Shown in pieces: positions 1 to 8,471 of a DNA stretch of 64,000 nucleotides. Under the pieces are notes generated by a model, which made no database searches, was not told the origin of the DNA, and saw only the letters and a list, made by a program, of their open reading frames with translations. A program made the translations under genes and the position numbers. Every line of letters starts with the position of its first letter. Within the stretch, counting starts at the first letter, position 1. The stretch is from Sphingomonas sp. OK281 (lineage in GTDB: Bacteria > Pseudomonadota > Alphaproteobacteria > Sphingomonadales > Sphingomonadaceae): the NCBI RefSeq assembly GCF_900115295.1, contig NZ_FOVZ01000005.1:62001-126000 (forward strand), read 5' to 3'.

Positions 1-143
1 ACGTGGTCGATCCCGTGATCGAGCCGGGCCAGCGCATCGTAGAAGGGAAGGCTGGTGTCGCCGCACAGGCCGAACACATGCTTGACGCCGTGCTGCTGCA
101 GCATGCGTACCGCCGCCTCGGCTCCTGTTACTTCGTTCGACAT
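1..143 (-). CDS. Thiamine-diphosphate-dependent enzyme, N-terminal fragment (cut by window edge)
   Basis: The 47 visible residues begin MSNEVTGAEAAVRMLQQHG and continue through VFGLCGDTSLPFYDAL. This is the first alpha/beta unit of the pyrimidine-binding domain of acetolactate-synthase-like TPP enzymes, where a GAEAL..L...GV..VFG.PG...LP..DAL pattern is standard. The catalytic glutamate would lie just beyond the window, so the exact enzyme (acetolactate synthase, benzoylformate decarboxylase-like, sulfoacetaldehyde acetyltransferase-like) cannot be told. The start ATG at 143 follows an ACAGGT-containing leader, 34 bases after the stop of the small membrane protein gene on the same strand, so the two may be cotranscribed. 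Confidence 0.75.
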   Translation of the reverse strand, partial: MSNEVTGAEAAVRMLQQHGVKHVFGLCGDTSLPFYDALARLDHGIDH

Positions 144-177
144 CGGGACCTGTCAGCTGTGAGAGTATTTCGGTCGG

Positions 178-333
178 TCAAAGCTCGAATTCATATTCAC
201 GGCACCAACCCGCGGCGGTCGGATTGCGCGCGGCCACGGCGAACATGATGGCAGCGACAACGACGTTGAACGCGATAAGCGTCACTGACAGCGTTATGGT
301 CTCGACGGCGACGAACGCATGCTCCGGTCCCAT
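178..333 (-). CDS. Small single-pass membrane protein, 51 aa
   Basis: A 51-codon frame starts at ATG 333 behind a good ribosome site (AGGAGAG, 7 bases upstream) and stops at TGA 180-178. Its sequence has one hydrophobic stretch, about residues 13-35 (ITLSVTLIAFNVVVAAIMFA), then a short polar tail with AARNPTAAGWC. It looks like a single-pass inner-membrane microprotein. It matches no family I recognise. It lies directly upstream of the TPP enzyme on the same strand, so it may be its membrane partner or simply the leader gene of that operon. The good Shine-Dalgarno and the clean hydrophobic segment favour a real gene. Confidence 0.5.
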   Translation of the reverse strand: MGPEHAFVAVETITLSVTLIAFNVVVAAIMFAVAARNPTAAGWCREYEFEL

Positions 334-508
334 GGCGAGGCTCTCCTGATGGCTTCCGAGCTTGATAGCTACGGCTGTTAACGCCCAAGTCTAGGATGAT
401 CGAAGTCGACGACGCATAAGATCGATGCGCCCGGTGATCGAATTAATCGCCGATGGTTTCATTCTTCGCATCGCAGGACGGGTATTCGCAAGACGGGCAT
501 CGATGCCA

Positions 509-2716
509 TCACCACGCCTTTTTCGTCGCGAAAAACCTCTGCCAGAACGCAATCTTGGCGGGATCGGCGACCGGGATCATGCCGAACCGATCGCCCAATT
601 CCATCACTCGCGGCAGGGTCGGATCGTAGCGCGGCCAGGTGGGCAGGCCGGGTCCATTGGGGTTGCCATCCTTGATGATGTTCACCCAGTAAGAGGACAT
701 CACATCGGCGATCCGGCGGTCCTCCGCGGCCCAAGGCCGATCGACCGCATCGAGACTGTCGAAGGCGTAGTAGATTTCCGATCCATGATACGCGCCGCGC
801 AGGTCATGGCTCGGCCCGGGCGGCGCGTGATCCCAGAAATAGGTGAAGACGGGCTTGTCGACGCCGCGTGTCCACTGCCGACCCCATAGCCATGTGGACA
901 CGCGCGAATTGTCGCGTGCCGCCGCATTGTTCTGCAGCGCGGCGTCCTGATCGTCGCGTGCGGGATACAGCTTCAGGAAATCGGCAGTCAGGGTACCGAA
1001 CTTGCGCCGTGCCGCAGCCAGGTACGCCGCGAGCGTGACGCTGGTCTGCGGCATGCCGGCGCGGGGCGGCGTGGTCTGCGCGCGCAACGTGTCGAACGCG
1101 GTTTCGGGTACCGCCCCGGTTTCGTCGCGGTTGTTGCCCGCAACGAACGTCACCCGGTTCTGCGTGCGTTTCGCATAGGTCTGCGCATAGCCATCGGGGA
1201 TCACCCAGCCATCGACGACGGGGCGAAACAACGGCGGCTTGCCCGAACTGCCCGTCTCGACGCTCGCATCGATGGTGTTGCTGCCTTCGATCAACCGTTG
1301 CCACGGCATCGCCCGCAACGCGTCCAGGGTGCCTGCACCATGTGCGGCGGCGTAGCGCGTGCCGGCCTGCTCAGCGGTCGCGAGGGGGCGCCACGACACC
1401 GACAGGTAGCGAAGCTCGGTATCGCGCGGATCGCGGGCATGGCTCTCGGCGATCCCGGCGCGGAAGAGCCCCTTGGCAAGGGGCGACATCGCCAGGAAAC
1501 CGACCGCGCCGGCACCCGCCGATTGGCCGCCGATGGTGACCTTGGCGGGATCGCCGCCGAATGCAGCGATATTGCGCTGGACCCAGCGCAGCGCCGCGAT
1601 ATCGTCCAGAAGGCCGTAATTGCCAGAGGCGGCATGGCCAGACTCGCGGCTGAGTTCAGGCGTGGCGAGAAAGCCCAGCACGCCGACGCGGTAGTTGAAA
1701 GTCACGACCAGCACGCCTTTGCGCGCCAACGCTTCGCCGTCGAATTCGGGGCTGGCACCGGTGCCGCCGATGAACCCGCCGCCATAGATCCACACATAGA
1801 CGGGCCGTTTCTCGACGCTGCCCGGTTTGGCGCCGGTCCAGATGTTGAGCGTCAGGCAATCCTCGCTCTGTGGCAGGCCGCGCGCCATTTCGCCGCCGGG
1901 CTGAGGGCAGGCCGCACCGAACCCGTCTGCCCTGCGAACGCCCGCCCACGCTGCAGGCGCTGCCGGCGCACGCCAGCGCAGCGGTCCCACAGGTGGCGCG
2001 GCATAAGGGATGCCCTTGTAGACCGTTACGCCGGGTTTGCGAGCTGGGACGCCGGAGACCAAGCCGGTCTCGATCCGGACAGGCGCGTTGTCGCCGGACA
2101 CGTCCAGTGGCTTCGCGGCATAGCCGATCAGGTCTCCAGCCGCGAGGACGTGCCCCCGGATGGACCGTTTCAGCGCATCCAAGTCCGCGGCGTCGTTGCT
2201 GGCGAGCGTATGATCCAGCGCGAACACCTGCGCATGATATCGATGACTGCTGGCGTCATGCGTATGCGGCCCGGCATAGGGCGCGCCGGCGCCGTGTACG
2301 TTGGTGCCATAGGCGGCGCCGGCTGGTGCCGTCTCGAGGCCGACCGGCAGCGACGTCGTCGAGGCGGGCAGGTTGTAGAGGACGAGATGCACGCTGGTGC
2401 CCGCGGCGTGCGATGAACCCAGCTCACCCTGCAGGACCACGACATAGGACCGGGTGCCAGCGGGGCCGGCGCTCCAGCGAAGACCAGGAAAACGATTCTC
2501 GCCATATTGGGTGCTGGCACGAGGAACATCCCCCCCCGCCGTGAAGGACGGGCTGGTCACGAGCAGCATTCCGCGCGCACGCGGCAAAGCCGAGATCAGG
2601 ATATCGGGCGCGTGGCCGATGCTCGTCGGCATCGACTGCGCGTTGGTGTTCACGGCGCCAACAAGAGCGGCGAGTGCGCCGAGAGCAAGTCCGGCACCGC
2701 GCGAAGTCGTCATCAT
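509..2716 (-). CDS. Secreted PEBP-carboxylesterase fusion protein
   Basis: This 735-residue protein has a signal peptide (residues 1-27, cleavage after AQS likely) and two enzyme-type domains. Residues about 60-200 match the YbhB/PEBP fold: GTRSYVVVLQGE, VHLVLYNLPAS, YAGPHTHD, HRYHAQVFALD and GHVLAAGDLIGY. Residues about 210-735 are a type B carboxylesterase: YKGIPYAAPPVG, EDCLTLNIW (285-293), the oxyanion-hole YGGGF (311-315), the nucleophile Ser399 in GQSAG, and a GAYHGSEIYYAF segment likely to carry the catalytic histidine. Such esterases cleave carboxylic esters outside the cytoplasm. I chose ATG 2716 because GGAGAAATAGC precedes it and it opens the signal peptide. The neighbouring TonB receptor and gallate genes suggest an aromatic ester substrate, which is inference. 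The fusion is unusual, since each half normally stands alone. Confidence 0.88.
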   Translation of the reverse strand: MMTTSRGAGLALGALAALVGAVNTNAQSMPTSIGHAPDILISALPRARGMLLVTSPSFTAGGDVPRASTQYGENRFPGLRWSAGPAGTRSYVVVLQGELGSSHAAGTSVHLVLYNLPASTTSLPVGLETAPAGAAYGTNVHGAGAPYAGPHTHDASSHRYHAQVFALDHTLASNDAADLDALKRSIRGHVLAAGDLIGYAAKPLDVSGDNAPVRIETGLVSGVPARKPGVTVYKGIPYAAPPVGPLRWRAPAAPAAWAGVRRADGFGAACPQPGGEMARGLPQSEDCLTLNIWTGAKPGSVEKRPVYVWIYGGGFIGGTGASPEFDGEALARKGVLVVTFNYRVGVLGFLATPELSRESGHAASGNYGLLDDIAALRWVQRNIAAFGGDPAKVTIGGQSAGAGAVGFLAMSPLAKGLFRAGIAESHARDPRDTELRYLSVSWRPLATAEQAGTRYAAAHGAGTLDALRAMPWQRLIEGSNTIDASVETGSSGKPPLFRPVVDGWVIPDGYAQTYAKRTQNRVTFVAGNNRDETGAVPETAFDTLRAQTTPPRAGMPQTSVTLAAYLAAARRKFGTLTADFLKLYPARDDQDAALQNNAAARDNSRVSTWLWGRQWTRGVDKPVFTYFWDHAPPGPSHDLRGAYHGSEIYYAFDSLDAVDRPWAAEDRRIADVMSSYWVNIIKDGNPNGPGLPTWPRYDPTLPRVMELGDRFGMIPVADPAKIAFWQRFFATKKAW

Positions 2717-2770
2717 GCTATTTCTCCGGCGTGATCGCCTTATGGGTCGGATGGCTATCATTTCTGGCCG

Positions 2771-4204
2771 TCATTTCTGGTTCGACGCGAAGCGTTTCGG
2801 CTTGGCCAGCCAGCGATCGATCGCATCGTAGGTGGTCGCGAGCGTGTCGCCGAACGCGCCGGGGTGCGGCTCGCACTTCGAGCACGTCGTATAAAGATGC
2901 GTCGCGCCCTCGATGAAGGCGATCGACTTGTCGCGACTCCTGGCAAGGTCATAGATGGTCTCGGCGGCAAGGAACTCCCAATGCCCCGTCATGCCCAGCA
3001 CGAGCAACGGCACCGACACGCCCTGCACGTTGCCGGGTGGGCTCGCATAGGTCGACGTCCACTCCACGCCGCGTACCGATTGCGCGTCATAGCCGAAATC
3101 GGCGCCGGTCCGGATCGCATAGCTGTTCAGATAATTGCGTACCGTGGTCTTGAGCGCGCCGCGGATCAGCGAAGGCGACTGGCTACGCACGTTTTCGGCC
3201 ACCCGAACCGTCGGCACGATCTGCACCGTGACGCTACCGTCGGCGTGGATCAGCGGCCATGCCTTTCGCGTATGCGCCATCAGGCCAACGTCCTGCGAGA
3301 ACAGCTTGTTGTTGCTGCCGAGCAGGATCGCGCCGGGTACGACGAACGGCGCGTCGTCGCGATAAGGACCTTTGCCCGCATCGATCGACGCCAGCATCGC
3401 CTCGGCATGGGAGATCAGCGCCGTATTGCGTCGCCCTTCCGCCTGAAGGAACGCCTTTGCGAAAATGGGGCTGTATGTCGAGCCGGTCTCGCGAAATCCG
3501 TTCGCGGGCTCGTACATGTCCAGCGCCGGATCGAGCGTCGTTCCGCGCGCCTCGTCCCGGACCGCGGGATCGATGCTGAACAGCGTCATCGCCGCCAGGC
3601 CCCAGTTGGAATCGATCATCATCAGTCCGTCGGCGGCAGGCAGTCCCGCGAGCGAATCCGGGCATTTCCAGATTTTCTCCGCCGTTCGGCACGCCGTCAC
3701 GCCGCCCTCGGCGATGAACTGGTAGGCGCTCATGACCGTTCCGCCACCGCTGTGCCCCAGCAGGACGACGTGTTCGACACCGGGCGCGCGACGCAGCCAT
3801 GTGACGGCCGCCTTCACCTCCAGCAGCACCTGGTCGAGCGCGCCGTCGTTCGACACCCCGGATTTGCTTGTGCTGTTGTTGGCACAGAGCACCCGGTAGC
3901 CGCGCCTGGCCAGTTCGGTGCATCCGGAAAAGGTCAGATAGTCCGCCGACGAGTGCATGATGAAGACCGCGGTCTGCGCTTTCGGGCCAGGCTGAGCCGG
4001 CTCGTAGAGGACGCCCGGAACGCCGTTGGCCAGATGGACGAAACTGTTTCGCACCGTCTCCCGCTGCGCCGCCGCCGCCATGGGCGTGGGCGCCGCCCAG
4101 GTCGAGGGCGCCCAGATCAAGGGCAATGCAAGGGCCAGCACACGCAGCAGGCTCCGAACGCGCTTCGGCATCGTCACCGCCCTCGACACGGTTCCCCGGA
4201 TCAT
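2771..4204 (-). CDS. Secreted alpha/beta hydrolase
   Basis: The 477-residue product has an N-terminal secretion signal (about residues 15-38, LLRVLALALPLIWAPSTWAA) and an alpha/beta-hydrolase core. Ser152 sits in the nucleophile elbow GHSGGG, strand beta-3 ends with FIMHSSADY, and a late GATHLYTTC segment probably supplies the catalytic histidine. The start ATG 4204 overlaps the TGA of the TonB-receptor gene (ATGA), so translation is probably coupled. A second in-frame ATG at 4171 is possible and would keep the signal peptide. The protein probably hydrolyses an ester or amide in the periplasm or outside the cell. Substrate is not identifiable from sequence; the gallate genes nearby make a phenolic ester a reasonable guess. 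Confidence 0.85.
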   Translation of the reverse strand: MIRGTVSRAVTMPKRVRSLLRVLALALPLIWAPSTWAAPTPMAAAAQRETVRNSFVHLANGVPGVLYEPAQPGPKAQTAVFIMHSSADYLTFSGCTELARRGYRVLCANNSTSKSGVSNDGALDQVLLEVKAAVTWLRRAPGVEHVVLLGHSGGGTVMSAYQFIAEGGVTACRTAEKIWKCPDSLAGLPAADGLMMIDSNWGLAAMTLFSIDPAVRDEARGTTLDPALDMYEPANGFRETGSTYSPIFAKAFLQAEGRRNTALISHAEAMLASIDAGKGPYRDDAPFVVPGAILLGSNNKLFSQDVGLMAHTRKAWPLIHADGSVTVQIVPTVRVAENVRSQSPSLIRGALKTTVRNYLNSYAIRTGADFGYDAQSVRGVEWTSTYASPPGNVQGVSVPLLVLGMTGHWEFLAAETIYDLARSRDKSIAFIEGATHLYTTCSKCEPHPGAFGDTLATTYDAIDRWLAKPKRFASNQK

Positions 4205-7107
4205 CCCTTGATCCGGAAGCCGACCACGAACGCCCGCCCGGTGGGATCGTCGGAGAATTCGAAGGAAGCACCCGCCGACGTCGTGCCGCTGTAATAGCCG
4301 CTGAGCGGCGGGGTCGCATTGAACAGGTTGGTCACGCTCAGATACAGCGCGCTGTCTGCGATCTTCCACGTCGAACCGGTGTCGAAGGTCAGCGTCAGGT
4401 TCGTCGTTGCAAAGCTCCGGACATATTCGTCCTTGAAGACTTGGGCGGCCACGCCGCTGCGGCGGAATTTATTCCGGTAATGTTCGAACAGGTCGATCGT
4501 CAGATTGTCCGTCGGCTTGAAGTTGACGAACGCCGCCGCCTGGACGCTCGGACTGGGCATCAGGCCGTTGAGTCCCCAGCCGGCACCGCCCTGGTCGATC
4601 GTGGGGATGCCCGGCTGCTCATAATAGATATGTGGCTGGTAATTGATCAACGCACGCAGGTTCAGCGGGCGCCCGGCGATCCGCGTCGTATAGTCGGCCT
4701 CACCGTCCCAGCCATAGGTCTTCACCCGTGCGATGTTCTGTGGCTGGATGTAATAGGCGGTGGCATTGCCCGCCGCGTCTCGTTGGATCAGCGTGCAGTA
4801 GATCGACGTGCCGCCGCTGGACAGGCATCCCTGCTGCACGGCCGCGTTGAAGCCCTGGATTACCGAAATCGCGTTGGAAACGACGGTGTGATAATAATCC
4901 ACCGTGACCGTGAAGCCGCGCAGAAAATTGGGCTTGAGCACCAGCCCCGCGGTATAGGTACGTCCGACTTCCGCAGTCAGGTCGGCATTGCCCAGATTGA
5001 TCGACGGCAGATAGGCGGTAACCGCCGGCGTCTTCGTGCTGTCGGTGTAATTGCCGTAGACCGTCGTGGTCGGCTGGAACAGGTCGTAGAGCGTTGGTGC
5101 CCGGATATCGCGCGAGATCGTTCCACGCAGCTTGATCTGGTCGTCGACTTCCCAGACGGCGCCGGCCTTCCAAGTGAAATAATGACCGCTGGTGCTGTAA
5201 TCCGTGTAGCGCGCGGCACCGTTGAGGCTCAGCGACTTCGCGATGACGCTGTCGGTGAGCAGCGGGACCTCGACCTCGATCGCGCCCTCCTTCACGCTCT
5301 GCGCCACGGTGTCGCTCTGCGGGAAGCTCGTCGGGTACAGCAATGTCGTACCTGCGACGCAATTGTAGCGCAGCCCGGTGCAATCCGCGAGATCGGTCGG
5401 CAGGACCGTGCTCGACGCATCGAAGCGCTGCCGACGCCATTCGCCCGACAGGGCGACGCTGACGGGGCCGGCCCAGGTATCGAAGACGCTGCCGCTGATC
5501 GCGGCATCGGCCGAATCCTGGATGGTATGGGTCAGGAACGTCGCCTTGCCCAGCACGTAGTTCAGTGCGGACTGGCTGGGCGAACTCGCGCCGAACAGGT
5601 TGAGGGGTACGCAACTGCCGTAGGCCGAGGGATTGGTGAGCGCCGCCTGGCAGACGACTTGCCCGGTCGGGCCGACAACCGCATCAAGCGCCGCTGCCAG
5701 CCGCTGATTGTTCGGCATGTTGGACAGCGTGGTCTCGAGCCGTGACGAGCCATGCGTATAGGTGGCGTTCCATTTGAAATTGGCGAGCGATCCCTCGATT
5801 CCGGCATTGACGTAATATTGGTCGGTTTTCGAGGAAGCTTCGATACGCGGCGCGCCCTGCAGGATTTCGTTGACCGTGAACGTGCTCGCGCCCGCAAGTG
5901 CCGCGCGCGATGCCGGCGTCAGGAATGCGTTCGTATTGCTGAAGACCAGCCCGGTCAGCTGGTTCCAGCCTGTATAGGACGTGTTCCGCTTCAGATTCGC
6001 GGCACCCTGAAGATAGACGTGGATGTCGCTGGTCAGGTCATAGTCGAACCGCGCAAACGCTTGCGTGCCGCGTGACGGCGACGACATGGATGCGTTCTGG
6101 TAGGCGCCGTCGCCGCCAATCTGGCAGCACGAGGATCCCGATGCGGTACCCGCGACGAACGGGACGATGTCGCCAGTCTGATTGAATTGCTGCCCCCGCA
6201 GCGCGCCATTCGTGATCAGACCACCGAATGTGTAGGTCGCCAGATGGACGTCGGTCGCGAGATAATAGGGGTTTGCCGCCGTACCCGCCCCCTGGATCGC
6301 CGCAAGATTGTTCCAGTCCCGATCGAAGGCGCGATCGAGTATGCCATCATATTCGCGGTGCTGGACGCTCGCTTCGAAATGTCCGCGGTCGCCGACCTTG
6401 AACCCGAAGGCTCCGCCGATATCGCGCGTCGCGGCATCGCCAGACTGCGAAATGCCGGATTCGACATGCGCGCGAAACCCGTCGAACTTGCGATTGAGAA
6501 CGTAGTTCACGACCCCGGAAACGGCGTCGGATCCATAGACGGCGGAGACGCCGCCGGTTACGATGTCGACTCGGCTGATGAGTTCCTGGGGGATCAGATC
6601 GACGTCGACCGTCGAGTTGTAGAGCGTTGGCGGGATACGGTGCCCGTCGAACAGCACCAGCGTGCGATACGTGCCGAGATTACGAAGGTTCAGGACGTTC
6701 GCCGATCCGTTGCCACCCTGCACACCGGTGGCATTCGACCCTGGATTGCTGAACTGATTGCGCGACCCCGAGAAGACCGGAAGGTTGTTCAGTCCGTCGG
6801 AGATCGTACCGGCGGGTGCCGCCGACGCGAGCAGGTCGGTCGAAACGGTCGTCAGGGGCGTCGGGCTGGCAGAGCCGTTCCTGATGATCCGCGACCCGGT
6901 CACGATGATGTCGGCCACATTGGGCGCCGCTTCGGTCTCGGCGGACGCCGCTTCGGTCTGGGCCGGCGCCGCTTCGGTCTCGGCTGGCGGTGTCGGTTGC
7001 GCCGAGGAGGGGGGCGATTGCGGCGCGACCTGGGCCATCGCCGATCCTGTGACGACGCATAGGCTGGTCCCGGCCAGCAATGCCCATAAACGATGGTGTG
7101 ACGTCAT
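4201..7107 (-). CDS. TonB-dependent outer-membrane receptor
   Basis: The protein has 968 residues. It begins with a signal peptide (MTSHHRLWALLAGTSLCVV...AMAQ), then a low-complexity linker with repeated E-T-E-A-A-P/S units encoded by near-identical tandem repeats. The plug domain follows (ADIIVTGSRI, LVLFDGHR, VDIVTGGVSAVYGSDAVSGVVNYV), then a long beta-barrel ending GRAFVVGFRIKG. Such receptors import scarce substrates across the outer membrane using TonB energy; sphingomonads often use them for oligosaccharides and aromatic compounds. The start at 7107 is preceded by GGGAGAGG, which rules out the longer frame. It lies 243 bases downstream of the AraC-type regulator on the same strand and overlaps the secreted hydrolase, suggesting import of a ligand that the hydrolase and esterase process. 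Confidence 0.95.
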   Translation of the reverse strand: MTSHHRLWALLAGTSLCVVTGSAMAQVAPQSPPSSAQPTPPAETEAAPAQTEAASAETEAAPNVADIIVTGSRIIRNGSASPTPLTTVSTDLLASAAPAGTISDGLNNLPVFSGSRNQFSNPGSNATGVQGGNGSANVLNLRNLGTYRTLVLFDGHRIPPTLYNSTVDVDLIPQELISRVDIVTGGVSAVYGSDAVSGVVNYVLNRKFDGFRAHVESGISQSGDAATRDIGGAFGFKVGDRGHFEASVQHREYDGILDRAFDRDWNNLAAIQGAGTAANPYYLATDVHLATYTFGGLITNGALRGQQFNQTGDIVPFVAGTASGSSCCQIGGDGAYQNASMSSPSRGTQAFARFDYDLTSDIHVYLQGAANLKRNTSYTGWNQLTGLVFSNTNAFLTPASRAALAGASTFTVNEILQGAPRIEASSKTDQYYVNAGIEGSLANFKWNATYTHGSSRLETTLSNMPNNQRLAAALDAVVGPTGQVVCQAALTNPSAYGSCVPLNLFGASSPSQSALNYVLGKATFLTHTIQDSADAAISGSVFDTWAGPVSVALSGEWRRQRFDASSTVLPTDLADCTGLRYNCVAGTTLLYPTSFPQSDTVAQSVKEGAIEVEVPLLTDSVIAKSLSLNGAARYTDYSTSGHYFTWKAGAVWEVDDQIKLRGTISRDIRAPTLYDLFQPTTTVYGNYTDSTKTPAVTAYLPSINLGNADLTAEVGRTYTAGLVLKPNFLRGFTVTVDYYHTVVSNAISVIQGFNAAVQQGCLSSGGTSIYCTLIQRDAAGNATAYYIQPQNIARVKTYGWDGEADYTTRIAGRPLNLRALINYQPHIYYEQPGIPTIDQGGAGWGLNGLMPSPSVQAAAFVNFKPTDNLTIDLFEHYRNKFRRSGVAAQVFKDEYVRSFATTNLTLTFDTGSTWKIADSALYLSVTNLFNATPPLSGYYSGTTSAGASFEFSDDPTGRAFVVGFRIKG

Positions 7108-7350
7108 GACGAACCTCTCCCAAAAAAACGGCGCGTCGGCGCTCGTTGCCACCCATCGCTGTGGGCTTGTTCGGTTTCGTCTTGTCACGCCCTCGGATGA
7201 TATGGGTTATACGTTCTCCGGCGTTCCGATAAGTTTTAGGTGCGAGCGTGACCGGTAGGCCGATGACGCCGCCAATCGACAGGCAGGTTCGGCGGGTCAG
7301 GTCCAGCGGGCATAGACAGGCGCAACGTTCGGCGGGTAATGCGCGGTGGC

Positions 7351-8286
7351 CTAACCGCCGAACTGCTGTGCGCGGCGGAACGCGGTGGGGGTGACGCCGG
7401 TCGTCTTGACGAAGAACCGCGAGAAATAGGCGACGTCGGAAAAGCCGAGCCAGTCGGCGAGCGACCCGATCGGCATCGTCGTATAAGCAAGACACCGTTT
7501 CGCCTCGGCCAGGATGCGGTCGTGCAGGATCGCGATCGGCGAGACGCCGGCGACCGTCTTGCAGGCCAGCCGAAGCTGCGACACGCTGACGTGGAGTTCG
7601 TCAGCGATCGCGGGCAGCGCCGGGTGCGAGCGATAGCGCTCCTCGACGATCGTCTTGAAGCGTTCGACGAGCAGTTGTCGTACGCCGCCCGCAGCGCTGC
7701 CCGTCGTCCGAGCCGGCCATTGCCGCAACAGCGCCAGCAGGATCGCCAGCAGATGAATCTCGGAGCCGATCGCGCAGCCGTTGCGCTGCTCGTCCAGTTC
7801 GGCGGCAAGGCTGGTGAACTCCGCGTCGATCCTGGGCAGCGCGACGGGATCGAGCGGGACGACGCCCGGTTCGCCGAACACCAGCTTCAACGCGGGCGCG
7901 CGGACCAGCAGGTCCGCGAGATAGTCGTTCTCGATCGTCAGAACCCAGCCCGCGGTATCGTCTGCATACCGGAAGCCGTGGATGCAATAGGACGGGATGA
8001 CCATCGCGCAATCGCGGCTGAACGAATGCGTCTCGCCCTCGATCGTGATCTCTCCGCCACCCTTCGTGCAGATGACGATCTGGGTGAACCGCGGATGCGT
8101 ATGCGGCGCAATCACCCAGCCGCGCTCGCGGCAGCGGTGGTCGAGATGCTCGACGTTGACGAACCAGTCGGCGCGCGCGCCGGCATCGCCGTACAGGATA
8201 TACCGGGGAACGCCCGCGGCGCTGATGCTGCCGCGCGATGCGCCCGACTTTGGCGAAAAGTCCTGTGGAATGTCACTTATCGGCAT
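7351..8286 (-). CDS. AraC-family transcriptional regulator (PobR/HpaA-like)
   Basis: The 311-residue protein has an N-terminal cupin-type sensor (HTHPRFTQIVICTKGGGEITIEG, residues about 60-95) and a C-terminal double helix-turn-helix of AraC type (IADELHVSVSQLRLACKTVAGVSP, then IGSLADWLGFSDVAYFSRFFVKTTGVTP). This architecture is typical of activators of aromatic catabolism such as PobR and HpaA. It is transcribed divergently from the gallate dioxygenase gene, with 185 bases between them, and in the same direction as the TonB receptor. The likely role is effector-dependent activation of both arms of the locus, with gallate or a related aromatic acid as effector (inference). Confidence 0.9.
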   Translation of the reverse strand: MPISDIPQDFSPKSGASRGSISAAGVPRYILYGDAGARADWFVNVEHLDHRCRERGWVIAPHTHPRFTQIVICTKGGGEITIEGETHSFSRDCAMVIPSYCIHGFRYADDTAGWVLTIENDYLADLLVRAPALKLVFGEPGVVPLDPVALPRIDAEFTSLAAELDEQRNGCAIGSEIHLLAILLALLRQWPARTTGSAAGGVRQLLVERFKTIVEERYRSHPALPAIADELHVSVSQLRLACKTVAGVSPIAILHDRILAEAKRCLAYTTMPIGSLADWLGFSDVAYFSRFFVKTTGVTPTAFRRAQQFGG

Positions 8287-8323
8287 AGACGCGCCCTACC
8301 TCACGGCGCACATATGCACAATC

Positions 8324-8340
8324 GGCAGGATCACACTGCC
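8324..8340. promoter_or_regulatory. Candidate inverted repeat between araC-type gene and gallate dioxygenase
   Basis: GGCAG-N7-CTGCC lies in the 185-base divergent intergenic region. It is a plausible but short operator half-site pair. I see no convincing sigma-70 elements that would place it relative to a promoter. Confidence 0.25.
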
Positions 8341-8471
8341 AGTGCGACGAGAGGTGTTGAAGGTGGCGCGACCGATTTGCCAGATCACGAAACCGCGAGA
8401 GGGTTCGACCTCCACCGCGGTTACCGACGACCGTTCCGCCTGCCGCCCGATTTCTCGCGAGGTGACGCGTC

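Noticed and set aside
197..388. A 63-codon minus-strand frame near the left end
   Set aside because: It is arginine-rich and out of frame with the 51-residue membrane protein, which has a proper ribosome site and hydrophobic helix.
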